Below are positions 38,102 to 47,260 of a DNA stretch of 64,000 nucleotides, one piece after another (position 1 is the first letter of the stretch; every line of letters starts with the position of its first letter). Position numbers and translations under genes: made by a program. Below the pieces are notes generated by a model, which saw only the letters and a program-made list of their open reading frames with translations, ran no database searches and was not told the origin of the DNA. The DNA is from Candidatus Iainarchaeum sp. (GTDB lineage: Archaea > Iainarchaeota > Iainarchaeia > Iainarchaeales > GCA-2688035). Location of the stretch: NCBI GenBank assembly GCA_002688035.1, contig NZBU01000002.1, positions 24,120-88,119 of the forward strand. Direction: 5' to 3'.

Positions 38102-39378
38102 CTTCCCACTCCTTTGTAGTATATTTTTTGTTTTTCAATTCCTTCTTTATCGAGGACATTTCTAGTATCAATCACGGCCTTGATTCCCCTGCTTTTGATA
38201 AAAGAAGGAGAGAGGGTTTCAACAAGTTCTTTATGGTGCGTTGTCAAAACCAAGATATCTGAATCTTTTAAAGCCTCTTCAAGTGTTTTTGAATTGCTTT
38301 CATTTAGTATAAATGGGTCAAAGGATTTTGCTTTGATCTTTTTCTCTTCAAGAATTGAAATGATTTTAGTTGCAGAGCTCTCCCTTAAATCATCAACCTC
38401 TGGTTTGTATGCAAGGCCAATTATTGAGACAGTTGCCTGCTCTTCTCCAACACCAATTTCTTTTAACGCTCCTTCGACAAGCGAAACAATGTGCGCGGGC
38501 ATGCTCTCGTTTATCTCCCTTGCAAGTGCTAGGAAGCTGTGCTGGAAACCGCTTTGCCTTGCGCGCTCAATCAAATAATATGGGTCTTGTGCAATGCAGT
38601 GCCCTCCAACTCCTGGCCCGGGGTAAAAAGGCATGTATCCAAATGGTTTGGTTGATGCTCCCTTAATCACTTCAACCAAGTCAATTCCCATTTTGTCAAA
38701 ACTCTTTGCAAGTTCATTTACAAATGCAATGTTCACATCCCTAAAAGTGTTCTCAACCACCTTTACTGCCTCAGCAGCCTTAACATCTTTCAAAACGGTT
38801 ATTGGTGCTGCTATAATCGAACTATAGAATTTTTTCGCTTGCTCGGCTCCCTTGGGAGAAATGCATGCGAGAACCCTTGGAATCTTTTCCAACGTAAACT
38901 TTGTGTTCCCGGGATCAATTCTCTCAGGGCAGTGCCCTAGGAAAAAATCTTCTCCTGCCTTGAGCCCGCTTTTTTCTAAAAGTGGTTTTACAATTGTTTC
39001 AACGGTCCCAGGGTAAACGGTTGACTCTATAATCACAAGTTGCCCTTTTCGCAGTATTTCTGAGAGTTCTGCTACCGCAGCTTCTACAAAAGAAAGATCA
39101 GGCTTATCATTTTTTGCAGGAGTTGGAACACAAACAAGAATTATTTCCGCTTTCCCTACTTTGGCCAAGTCGTCTGTTGCGAAAATCTTTCCTTCCAATG
39201 CCTTAACTTCTTTCTCGAGGAAATCATTTTTTATCGGACTTTTTCCGGAATTAACCTGCTCAATCTTTGCAGTGCTCTTCTCAAAGCCAATTACTTTGTG
39301 ACCTTTTCTAGCGCATAGACATGCTAGGGGTAAACCCACATAGCCCAGTCCTACTATTGTAACCGTTTTCTTTTCCAT
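38098..39378 (-). CDS. wecC: UDP-N-acetyl-D-hexosamine (ManNAc/GlcNAc) 6-dehydrogenase
   Basis: TVTIVGLGYVGLPLACLCARKGHKVIGFE; VESTVYPGTVE-like (IESTVYPGTVE); ILPGGPGVGGHCIAQDPYY region (FYPGPGVGGHCIAQDPYYLI). Confidence 0.9.
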   Translation of the reverse strand: MEKKTVTIVGLGYVGLPLACLCARKGHKVIGFEKSTAKIEQVNSGKSPIKNDFLEKEVKALEGKIFATDDLAKVGKAEIILVCVPTPAKNDKPDLSFVEAAVAELSEILRKGQLVIIESTVYPGTVETIVKPLLEKSGLKAGEDFFLGHCPERIDPGNTKFTLEKIPRVLACISPKGAEQAKKFYSSIIAAPITVLKDVKAAEAVKVVENTFRDVNIAFVNELAKSFDKMGIDLVEVIKGASTKPFGYMPFYPGPGVGGHCIAQDPYYLIERARQSGFQHSFLALAREINESMPAHIVSLVEGALKEIGVGEEQATVSIIGLAYKPEVDDLRESSATKIISILEEKKIKAKSFDPFILNESNSKTLEEALKDSDILVLTTHHKELVETLSPSFIKSRGIKAVIDTRNVLDKEGIEKQKIYYKGVGR

Positions 39379-39403
39379 ATAAATCACATCAATAAAAAAC
39401 ATT

Positions 39404-40738
39404 TTAAACGAGTGAAATCGCCCTCACAATGCTTATTTTTCCAATTAGCCTTGCTGGCAACTCAAGCAGTCTTCCATCTGCAAGCCAGAATGCTATAAGA
39501 CTCTGCAAGTTAAATGGATCAGCCAACTGTGGCGTTGAGGCAATGAAAAGCACGAAAAGCAATAAGGTGTAAGCCGATAGCACTATGAGTGGCACCTTTA
39601 GTTTTGGTTTTTGTTTAAGCAGTTGTGCTATTCCAAGAACAATCAATGGGAAAAGGATAATGACAAACCTGTTTCCAAAACTCCATCCTGAGTGCCACGC
39701 AGTCCATGCACTGTATACCCAGAAATTCAATCCAACAAAGGAAAGTAAAAGCCATTTTTTCTCATTTGAGAAAAACCATAGGCCTGCGATTCCCACGAGA
39801 ACCAATGGAGCCCACCACAAGACTCCATGACTCAAATCAAAGAGAACCTCGACAATATGAACCGGCAAAAAAGAATCAAACACGGCTGGATTATTGGCTG
39901 CAGTGGTATTAAATCCTGCCAAAAAAGGACTTCCAAACTGCACAGTGAAATAAAGCATCATTAGAATCACAAATGGTATGAATGACCCTAGGAAAATTGC
40001 AGCGTTCTTGTATTGTTTCTTGAATAAATAAAATAGAACCATGGGCAGCGCAAAAATTCCGGCAGTATAACGCGTAATTGTAAGCAATCCAAGAATAATG
40101 CCCTCCTTTTTTGCGCTAGGACTTTTCAAGATAGTATAAATAAACCAAGTCATTAGGCCCACTTCAAATGCATGACTATAAGCAATGTCTGCAGAAGCAT
40201 ACCAAAGTAGTGGTGTTCCAAAAAAAGCAAGAAGAACTGCTAAAGAAGCATTTTTCCCAAAATATTCTCTAACAAACTTTACCAACAGAACTAGTCCACC
40301 TAAAACAAATAATAGGGCTGTGAGAGTAAACCCAAGTTGATTGACTAAGGGAGCGCCTCTTTCATTGACAAAGAAGTCATCAGCAATACGAAGCAGGGGG
40401 ACCTCTGCTAATCCAAGGGAAACTATGTATAAAGGTAAAGAAAATAATGCAGACCCTGGTGCATAGTGTGTAACATATTTTTTTGTCACTTCGTTGAATC
40501 GCACAAAATTTGGAGTGGCCTCAGGTTCCCCAGGACTAGCGATAGCATTGAAGCGAATTTGATTCTCAAGATTTGGAGGAAAAGTGTGATCTTTTCCAAT
40601 TGATTCTAGCAAAGCATAGTAACCAAATCCATCCCCTGAAACAACCGGTGAGAAGAATAAGAATATGAATAGTACAATGGAACTGATTACTGCAAGCTCT
40701 TGTTTTGAGTATTGTTTGAAGTTCAAGTAGTCACCCAA
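39404..40738 (-). CDS. Polytopic membrane protein, GT-C/GT39-like glycosyltransferase
   Basis: Many TM segments, DGFGYYALLESI acidic motif in first loop, HYAPGSALFSLPLYI. Confidence 0.65.
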   Translation of the reverse strand: MGDYLNFKQYSKQELAVISSIVLFIFLFFSPVVSGDGFGYYALLESIGKDHTFPPNLENQIRFNAIASPGEPEATPNFVRFNEVTKKYVTHYAPGSALFSLPLYIVSLGLAEVPLLRIADDFFVNERGAPLVNQLGFTLTALLFVLGGLVLLVKFVREYFGKNASLAVLLAFFGTPLLWYASADIAYSHAFEVGLMTWFIYTILKSPSAKKEGIILGLLTITRYTAGIFALPMVLFYLFKKQYKNAAIFLGSFIPFVILMMLYFTVQFGSPFLAGFNTTAANNPAVFDSFLPVHIVEVLFDLSHGVLWWAPLVLVGIAGLWFFSNEKKWLLLSFVGLNFWVYSAWTAWHSGWSFGNRFVIILFPLIVLGIAQLLKQKPKLKVPLIVLSAYTLLLFVLFIASTPQLADPFNLQSLIAFWLADGRLLELPARLIGKISIVRAISLV

Positions 40739-41426
40739 AAATCTTTATTCTCAGTAGCACAAACGCGGCTTTTATTCCGTCGCTTACTCCAATCTTCTTC
40801 TCTTCTTTTTCTCTTGCATCGTATGAGATTGGCAGTTCTAGTATTTGGTGCCCTGCTTTCATGAACTTGGCTGTAAGTTCAGGCTCAATATCAAAACCAT
40901 TTGCGCTCAAAGAGATTTTGTCTAGCGCGCCCTTTGTAAAAACCTTTTGACAAGTTTCCATATCAGTTATCTCCTGCCCAAACAGTAGCGAGGTTAGAAC
41001 TGAAAGGAATTTGTTTCCAAAGTAGAATGTGAAAGTCATTTTCTTTGGCTTTCCCTTAAATCGCGAGCCAAATACCACGTTGTGCCCGCTCAAAATTTCT
41101 TTCAAAAGAAGAGAGATATTGGTTGGATCATATTCCAAGTCTGCGTCCTGTATTGCTATTACGCTTCCCTTTGCTTCTTTGAAACCTTGGCGTAGAGCAA
41201 AACCTTTACCCCTATTCTCTGCGTAAGAAACCAGTTTGATTCCCTTAACTTTTTTGAGGATTCCAAGTGTGTTGTCCCTACTCCCGTCGTTAACTATGAT
41301 GATTTCTTTTTCAAAACCGTGTTCTGCAAAGCTCGCTTGCTTCAGCTCTTCAAGTGCCTGTGCAATCCTAGACTCCTCGTTGTATGCAGGCACAATTATT
41401 GAAACAAGTTTTTCCATGGGTCTCAC
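40731..41426 (-). CDS. DPM-synthase-like glycosyltransferase family 2
   Basis: VSIIVPAYNEESRIAQALEEL...IVNDGSRDNT...ENRGKGFALRQGFKEAKGSVIAIQDADLEYDP. Confidence 0.94.
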   Translation of the reverse strand: MRPMEKLVSIIVPAYNEESRIAQALEELKQASFAEHGFEKEIIIVNDGSRDNTLGILKKVKGIKLVSYAENRGKGFALRQGFKEAKGSVIAIQDADLEYDPTNISLLLKEILSGHNVVFGSRFKGKPKKMTFTFYFGNKFLSVLTSLLFGQEITDMETCQKVFTKGALDKISLSANGFDIEPELTAKFMKAGHQILELPISYDAREKEEKKIGVSDGIKAAFVLLRIKIFG

Positions 41427-42374
41427 TCAGATAGGTTTTTTCATTGAATTGAACAACAAGAAGCCTATTGCTGCTTGTATAATATTGAATAACAATACTG
41501 TTAAAGAGAATGAAGTGGCTGCTGCTGCTCCCACCCCTAGGAAGCTTAGCATTAGTATTGCGGCTGCTTCTCTTGCACCTAGTCCGCCAAAGGATATTGG
41601 TAGTGCTTCCACTAAAAGAATTATTGGCAGAACTAGGATGAAGGAGGCGAAAGAAATGTTGATTGAAAGCGCTATCGCCAGTAAATAAAATTGTCCAAAC
41701 ACTATAAGCCAGGAGATTGCAGTGAGCAATCCTGCTGAGAATGAAACTTTTTTATGCACTGAGTAGGAGAAAACCGCTTCGTAAAAGTCGTTGAACCCTT
41801 CTTTCAAACTTGCTTTGAACTTTTCTGGTGCAAAGAAGTTGAAGAATGGCCTGATAACAATTCTAACAAGGCTCTTGTTTAGCATCACGAGGATTACGAC
41901 AACGAAGATTGCGAAGAATGCGACCAGGGAAACAAATATGGTGTTTGTAATTCCTGCCGGCAACCCCAGCATGACTACTCCCATGAATGCAAACGCAAAC
42001 AAGAAAACCAGGTCAAATATTCTTTCCAGGAATACTGTTGCTAGTCCCTGTCCAAGGGAGATGCTAAATGAATCTTTCAAGTATAGGGCTCGTACGGTGT
42101 CCCCTGATTTTGCAGGGGAAGCTGTTCCAAAAAAGAATCCAATTAGCCAGATTTTTGTGTTTTCTACAAGGGAGCTAGCGCTTTCAAATGGTTTGAGTAG
42201 GATTTTTTGTTTTAATCCCTTCAAGAATAAACTTGGTATCAGTAATACCAATGCGGAAGAGAAGATAAGCAGGTCTAAACCTAGCAAGCTGCCTATGATT
42301 GCCTCTATTCCTACAGTGTATAGGATGTAAAGGAACAACAGCAGTCCAAGAATTGAAAAAACGGTTTTTTTCAT
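41427..42374 (-). CDS. UPF0104/AglD-LPG synthase TM family membrane protein
   Basis: Polytopic; GFFFGTASPAKSGDTVRALYLKD, EALPISFGGLGAREAAAILML. Confidence 0.87.
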   Translation of the reverse strand: MKKTVFSILGLLLFLYILYTVGIEAIIGSLLGLDLLIFSSALVLLIPSLFLKGLKQKILLKPFESASSLVENTKIWLIGFFFGTASPAKSGDTVRALYLKDSFSISLGQGLATVFLERIFDLVFLFAFAFMGVVMLGLPAGITNTIFVSLVAFFAIFVVVILVMLNKSLVRIVIRPFFNFFAPEKFKASLKEGFNDFYEAVFSYSVHKKVSFSAGLLTAISWLIVFGQFYLLAIALSINISFASFILVLPIILLVEALPISFGGLGAREAAAILMLSFLGVGAAAATSFSLTVLLFNIIQAAIGFLLFNSMKKPI

Positions 42375-42447
42375 CTAATAACCGATAAAACTTGTAAATT
42401 AATGTTTTTAAAATACTGCTGATACAATCCTCGAATTTGCCCGAGAA

Positions 42448-43380
42448 TTAGGTGTTTTCCTTGAACCAATCAATGGTTTTCTTCAAACCATCAACCCAGT
42501 CAACCTTTGGCTCCCAGCCAAGCTGCTGCTTTGCAAGGGATATATCAGGCTTTCTTCTTGTAGGATCGTCCTTTGGCAGAGGATTGTGAACAATCTCACT
42601 TTTACTGCCGCAGAGTTCAACCATTTTCTCTGCGAGCTCGAGAATTGTTATCTCTGCAGGATTCCCAATGTTAACAGGATTAGTATAATTTGAAGCCATC
42701 AAAGCCATTAGGCCACGCACGTTGTCATCCACGTAACAGAAAGACCTTGTTTGGTCTCCTTCTCCAAAGACAGTTATTGGCTTGTCTCCAAGAGCCTGCT
42801 TTACAAATGTTGGAATAACTCTTCCATCGTTTGGTCTCATCTTTGGTCCAAAAGTATTGAAGATTCGCACAATTCTAATGTCGACATCGTGAACTCTGTG
42901 ATATGCCATCATCATTGCCTCTGCAAAACGCTTTGACTCATCATAGCAGGAGCGAAGGCCAATCGGGTTAACATTTCCCCAGTAAGATTCTTTTTGTGGA
43001 TGCTCCAGTGGATCGCCGTAAACCTCGCTTGTAGAAGATTGGAGTATACGTGCCTTGTTCTTCCAGGTAAGGTCTAACAAATTCTTAATGCCATAAGAGC
43101 CAGCCAGAAGTGTTTCGATTGGAATAACCTGGTAGTCAATTGGTGATGCAGGGGAAGCAAGGTTGTAGATCTCGCTAACTTTCTCGTTCAAATCAATTGG
43201 CTGTGAAATATCATGTTTGATGAACTCATAGTTCTTGTTGTCCATGAAGTCCTGAATGTTTTTCTCGGTTCCTGTCACAAGGTTGTCCATGCAAATTACT
43301 CTGTTGCCCTCGTCCAATAGTTTTTCTGTTAAGTGCGAACCAATAAAGCCCGCTCCACCGCTAACCAAAATCGTTTTCAT
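42448..43380 (-). CDS. UDP-glucuronate decarboxylase-like SDR (UDP-xylose synthase family)
   Basis: ILVSGGAGFIGSHLTEKLLDEGNRVICMDNLVTG...YNLASPASPIDYQ...STSEVYGDPLEHPQKESYWGNVNPIGLRSCYDESKRFAE...RIFNTFGPKMRPNDGRVI. Confidence 0.93.
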   Translation of the reverse strand: MKTILVSGGAGFIGSHLTEKLLDEGNRVICMDNLVTGTEKNIQDFMDNKNYEFIKHDISQPIDLNEKVSEIYNLASPASPIDYQVIPIETLLAGSYGIKNLLDLTWKNKARILQSSTSEVYGDPLEHPQKESYWGNVNPIGLRSCYDESKRFAEAMMMAYHRVHDVDIRIVRIFNTFGPKMRPNDGRVIPTFVKQALGDKPITVFGEGDQTRSFCYVDDNVRGLMALMASNYTNPVNIGNPAEITILELAEKMVELCGSKSEIVHNPLPKDDPTRRKPDISLAKQQLGWEPKVDWVDGLKKTIDWFKENT

Positions 43381-43384
43381 TCAA

Positions 43385-44137
43385 TCACCCTGGAAAATCC
43401 TTTTTTGCTTCTTCATAAGTTTCTAAACTGCCAATGTCAAACCACTTGTCTTCTGGCTTGTCAAACACAAAGCCGTAAACCGGAGTTCTTTGATACAACC
43501 AGTCTACAAAGTCCCCTGTTTTGTCTGGTGGGTTTCCCTCGTCCAAATATTGTTTTATCATTGCAACTCCTTCTTTTGTGTAAGCGTAAATTCCCACACT
43601 ACAAAGAGTTGACTTTGGCTCAGGTGGCTTCTCAACAAAGCCAACCACGCGATTAGAATCATCAATTTCTGGATTACCCATTTTTTTGGCTTCCTCAATA
43701 CTTCTAGTATCATACAACCCGATTACAGGCGTTCCCTTTTCCTTGAAGAACTCTGTTAGATCTGTTAGCTCGAATGTGAAAAGGTTGTCAGAGTTAACAA
43801 TAATTATTTCTTCCTCGATTTTCTCACTTTCAATTACAAAATTTATGTCTCCCATGCTCCCAAGCCGATCTTCATTACTTGTTGTACCATCATTAAGTAT
43901 TTTGATTGGAATCTTTGACTCAAAGCCCTTGCTCCACTCTACAAACTGGTCGTAGAACTTTGCGTTTGTAACCACAAAAATTTCGTTCACATCACTAATC
44001 TCAGAAATCTTTCCAATAACATGCTCAACCATTTTCTTTCCCTTAACTTCTAGCAAGGGCTTGGCCTTGTCTTTTGTAAGTGGATACATTCTCGTCGCGT
44101 ACCCAGCCGCGGGAATTATTGCCTTCATCACATACAC
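43385..44137 (-). CDS. Sugar-phosphate nucleotidyltransferase
   Basis: KAIIPAAGYATRMYPLTKDKAKPLLEVKGKKMVEHVI; IVNSDNLF. Confidence 0.92.
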   Translation of the reverse strand: MYVMKAIIPAAGYATRMYPLTKDKAKPLLEVKGKKMVEHVIGKISEISDVNEIFVVTNAKFYDQFVEWSKGFESKIPIKILNDGTTSNEDRLGSMGDINFVIESEKIEEEIIIVNSDNLFTFELTDLTEFFKEKGTPVIGLYDTRSIEEAKKMGNPEIDDSNRVVGFVEKPPEPKSTLCSVGIYAYTKEGVAMIKQYLDEGNPPDKTGDFVDWLYQRTPVYGFVFDKPEDKWFDIGSLETYEEAKKDFPG

Positions 44138-44138
44138 C

Positions 44139-45065
44139 TCAAGAAACTATTTTTGGTTTGAAACAATTAAATTTCTCACTTAACACATTAAAAGCATTAT
44201 CATTTTCGTAAAGGATTGCGATTGCGCCACCGCTTCCCGCAAGCTTGGCGCCCAGTGCTCCCTCAGCCAAAGCGGTTTCAATTATCTCCAAGTCTGCCTC
44301 ATCAACAGTAAAGTACTTCTTTCTAAATTCAAAGTTCTTGTTCATTAGTTTCCCGAGGCCTTTCCAGTCCTGATTCGCCAAACATTTCTTTCCTTCAGTA
44401 CAAAGGGAAGCAAGTTTGTCCATTTCTTCTTTTATCCAGTTCTCGCCGCGCAAAAACCTGTTTCGCAAATCATTGTGTACAAGCGCACTCTTTTTGGAGA
44501 GATCACTGCAGGCAATAAAGAATGGAACCTCATTGAAATCCAATGGCTCTATTCTTGCAAATGGATCTGCTTCTTTTTGGAATTCTTTGCCTGCAAAGTC
44601 CATGAAAGCAATTCCCTGGAATGAAATAATATAGCGATCCTGTGGCCCACATGCAATTCCCAGTTCGTTTGTCTCAATTTTCATTGCAAGCTCAGCCATA
44701 TCATACTTGCTCAGCTTTATTCCTGAGAATCCTTGGAGCGCGCGCAGCGCTGCCATAATAATTGCAGTGCTACCAGCTAAACCAGATTCCTTTGGAATAG
44801 TAGAATTATATGTGATCTCAAATGGCTGGTTCTGCAAACCCAAATAGTTAATGCAAGCCTTAACCAAATCATGCTTTCCATTATAGTGGGTATTGTGTTT
44901 CTCTGTTCCCTCATAATTAGAATTCAAAACTAAATCGTGGTTTTTTTTAAGTGAAAGTTCTACTCCCTTATCTATTGTGCAGCTAATTCCCTTGCCACCA
45001 TAGATGTCGCTTGGGTTACCCAGCAAGCCAACGCGTGCAAAAGCCTTAGTCTCTATTGTATTCAC
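44139..45065 (-). CDS. GHMP kinase, glucuronokinase-like
   Basis: RVGLLGNPSDIYGGKGISCTI, IPKESGLAGSTAIIMAALRAL, ELGIACGPQDR, FMDF, NRFLRGENWIKEEMDKLASLCTEGKKCL...LMNKNFEFRKKYF, LAGSGGAIAIL; closely follows the plant GlcAK architecture as I recall it. Confidence 0.82.
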   Translation of the reverse strand: MNTIETKAFARVGLLGNPSDIYGGKGISCTIDKGVELSLKKNHDLVLNSNYEGTEKHNTHYNGKHDLVKACINYLGLQNQPFEITYNSTIPKESGLAGSTAIIMAALRALQGFSGIKLSKYDMAELAMKIETNELGIACGPQDRYIISFQGIAFMDFAGKEFQKEADPFARIEPLDFNEVPFFIACSDLSKKSALVHNDLRNRFLRGENWIKEEMDKLASLCTEGKKCLANQDWKGLGKLMNKNFEFRKKYFTVDEADLEIIETALAEGALGAKLAGSGGAIAILYENDNAFNVLSEKFNCFKPKIVS

Positions 45066-46357
45066 TTGCCCACACCAACGTATTCAAATCCCAATTCTTT
45101 TAAATTAGCCTCGTCAAGGAAGTTTCGGCCATCAAACACGAGTTTTCCGCGCATAAGTTCCTTGACTTTTGCGAAGTCCAATTCGCCAAATTGCTTCCAC
45201 TCTGTAAGTAGGAGCAATGCGTCTGCTCCCTTAACTGCTTCATAAGCGTCATCATTCAACTCTATTTTGTCCCCGAATATTCTCTTCGCGTTTTCTTCTG
45301 CCTCAGGATCTGTTGCCGCAACAACCGCATTCTCTGCCAGCAAAGCATTGATAATGTCAATGCTTGGCGCAAAACGCATATCATCAGTATTAGGTTTGAA
45401 AGCTAGTCCCAGAACCGCAACCCTCTTGTCTTTCAGAATCCAGAGTTTTTCCTCTATCTTTTTCACAAAGTTTTTTCTTTGCTGTTTGTTCACTTTCTGC
45501 ACCTCTTTTAGAATTCCGAAATCATAACCATTTTTTTCTGCAATGCTGACAAAAGCATCAACATCCTTTGGAAAACAAAATCCACCATAGCCAATTCCTG
45601 CATTCAAAAAACTTTTTCCAATCCTATTGTCTAAGCCCATTCCTTTTGAAACATGTTCAATGTTGGCCCCTGTTTTCTCACAGAGGTTTGCAACCGCATT
45701 AATGAAAGAAATTTTTGTTGCAAGGAAACTGTTTGAAGCGTGCTTGATTATTTCTGCACTTCTAATGTCGGTAAAAACAATGTTTGATTTGAATGGCGCA
45801 TATAATTCTTCCATAACCTTTTTTGCATGCTCGCTGTCTGTTCCAATAACAATTCTATCTGGTTTCATAAAGTCTTCAACCGCACTTCCTTCTCTTAGAA
45901 ATTCTGGGTTGCTCACGACCTCAAACTTCACATTATGGGGATTATAATCATGCAAAACTTTGTTGACTCTTTCACCTGTCTCAACTGGAACAGTACTTTT
46001 CTCCACTACCACTTTTGGTGTTTCTGCGGCCTCCGCAATGCTTCGCGCAACGTTCTCCACAAAACTCAAGTCTGCTTCTCCGTTTTCTTTTGGAGGGGTG
46101 CCAACTGCAATAAAAATTACGTCGGATGCTTTTACCGCGGAATCAAAATCAGTTGTGAAAGATAGTCTTCCGGCCTTTGCATTCTTTTCAATTACTTCCT
46201 CAATGCCTGGCTCGTAAATTGGTGAGATGCCTTTGTTGAGTTTCTCTATTTTGCTCTCGTCAATGTCAACACAAACAACCTTATGCCCAATCTCGCTCAA
46301 GCAAGCTCCACTAACTAATCCGACATAACCTGTTCCAATTACCGCTACATTCAACAA
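45062..46357 (-). CDS. ugd: UDP-glucose 6-dehydrogenase
   Basis: NVAVIGTGYVGLVSGACLSEIGHKVVCVDID; VVEKSTVPVETGERV; GIGYGGFCFPKDVDAF; LGLAFKPNTDDMRFAPSIDII. Confidence 0.95.
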   Translation of the reverse strand: MLNVAVIGTGYVGLVSGACLSEIGHKVVCVDIDESKIEKLNKGISPIYEPGIEEVIEKNAKAGRLSFTTDFDSAVKASDVIFIAVGTPPKENGEADLSFVENVARSIAEAAETPKVVVEKSTVPVETGERVNKVLHDYNPHNVKFEVVSNPEFLREGSAVEDFMKPDRIVIGTDSEHAKKVMEELYAPFKSNIVFTDIRSAEIIKHASNSFLATKISFINAVANLCEKTGANIEHVSKGMGLDNRIGKSFLNAGIGYGGFCFPKDVDAFVSIAEKNGYDFGILKEVQKVNKQQRKNFVKKIEEKLWILKDKRVAVLGLAFKPNTDDMRFAPSIDIINALLAENAVVAATDPEAEENAKRIFGDKIELNDDAYEAVKGADALLLLTEWKQFGELDFAKVKELMRGKLVFDGRNFLDEANLKELGFEYVGVGK

Positions 46358-46413
46358 AAACCGCCTCTAGGCAAATAAGCTATGAAAAAAGGAAAGATGG
46401 AAAGCTTTTAATA

Positions 46414-46448
46414 TGTGAATGCCTCATATATAGTATGATAAAGTATGA
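46414..46448. promoter_or_regulatory. Candidate RHH operator: four half-sites phased at 10 bp (TGTGA, TCATA, TATGA, TATGA)
   Basis: 46414 tgtga, 46424 tcata, 46434 tatga, 46444 tatga, overlapping a TATA-like element and the start codon of the RHH-nucleotidyltransferase gene. Confidence 0.45.
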
Positions 46449-47260
46449 CAAGAGAAAGAGTTACAATTACGATCCGGAACGATTTACTCAGGCAAGTTGA
46501 CAGACTAGTTGATGGCCTAACCATTAGAAGCAGAAGCCAGGCTATGGAGTTCCTGTTAAGCAAGCATTTGAGCGACTTCAAGCTGGGCAAAGCCCTAATT
46601 TTGGCAGGTGGCAGAAAGAAAGATGTCTCAATTAAGGGAGCGCCCAAATTCGCAGCAAAGCTAAATGGGAAATGTCTGTTGCATGAGGTGATGGACAGTA
46701 TTCACGAGTATAATGTTAGCAGTTTCATGGTTTATGTGGACAGTTTTGCCGATACAATAAGAGACAGAATTAATTCCGAGGACCCACACTACCATGTTGA
46801 CTTCTTAGAGGGAAAAGCAGGCAGCGGAACTATTGCTCCCCTCCTGCAAGCAAAAAGTAGCCTTAAAGATACATTCCTCCTTGCCTACGGTGATACCCTA
46901 ACAAGCATTAACCTAAACGACATGCTTGCATTCCACAGAAAGAACAATGCGATCGCAACAATTGCCCTCACAACTGTCAGTAATCCAAAGGATTATGGAG
47001 TGGCAGTACTGCAGGGCGACAAGATTGTGGAATTTGAGCAAAAGCCAAAGAAAGAAGCACATAGCTTCATGGTTAATGCTGGCTACTTCCTCTTCGAGCC
47101 AGAGATATTTAGGCATATAGGGAGGGACATGAAGAACATTGAAAGAGATTTGTTTCCAACACTTGCAAAACGCGGTCTTCTTTATGGTTACACTTTCCAG
47201 GGCCGCTACCTCAACATCAATTCTGCAACAGACTTAGAAAATGCAAAGGCATTATTCTAA
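46445..47260 (+). CDS. Ribbon-helix-helix domain fused to nucleotidyltransferase-like domain (putative sugar-nucleotide-responsive regulator)
   Basis: N-terminus RVTITIRNDLLRQVDRLVDGLTIRSRSQAMEFLLSKHL (RHH); then ALILAGG...KLNGKCLLHEVMDSI...LLAYGDTLTSINL...YGVAVLQGDKIVEFEQKPKKEAHSFMVNAGYFLFEPEIF (NTP transferase fold). Confidence 0.88.
   Translation: MTRERVTITIRNDLLRQVDRLVDGLTIRSRSQAMEFLLSKHLSDFKLGKALILAGGRKKDVSIKGAPKFAAKLNGKCLLHEVMDSIHEYNVSSFMVYVDSFADTIRDRINSEDPHYHVDFLEGKAGSGTIAPLLQAKSSLKDTFLLAYGDTLTSINLNDMLAFHRKNNAIATIALTTVSNPKDYGVAVLQGDKIVEFEQKPKKEAHSFMVNAGYFLFEPEIFRHIGRDMKNIERDLFPTLAKRGLLYGYTFQGRYLNINSATDLENAKALF

Noticed and set aside
41791-42330. 179-aa plus-strand ORF
   Set aside because: It is antisense to the AglD-like membrane protein with no recognisable domain.
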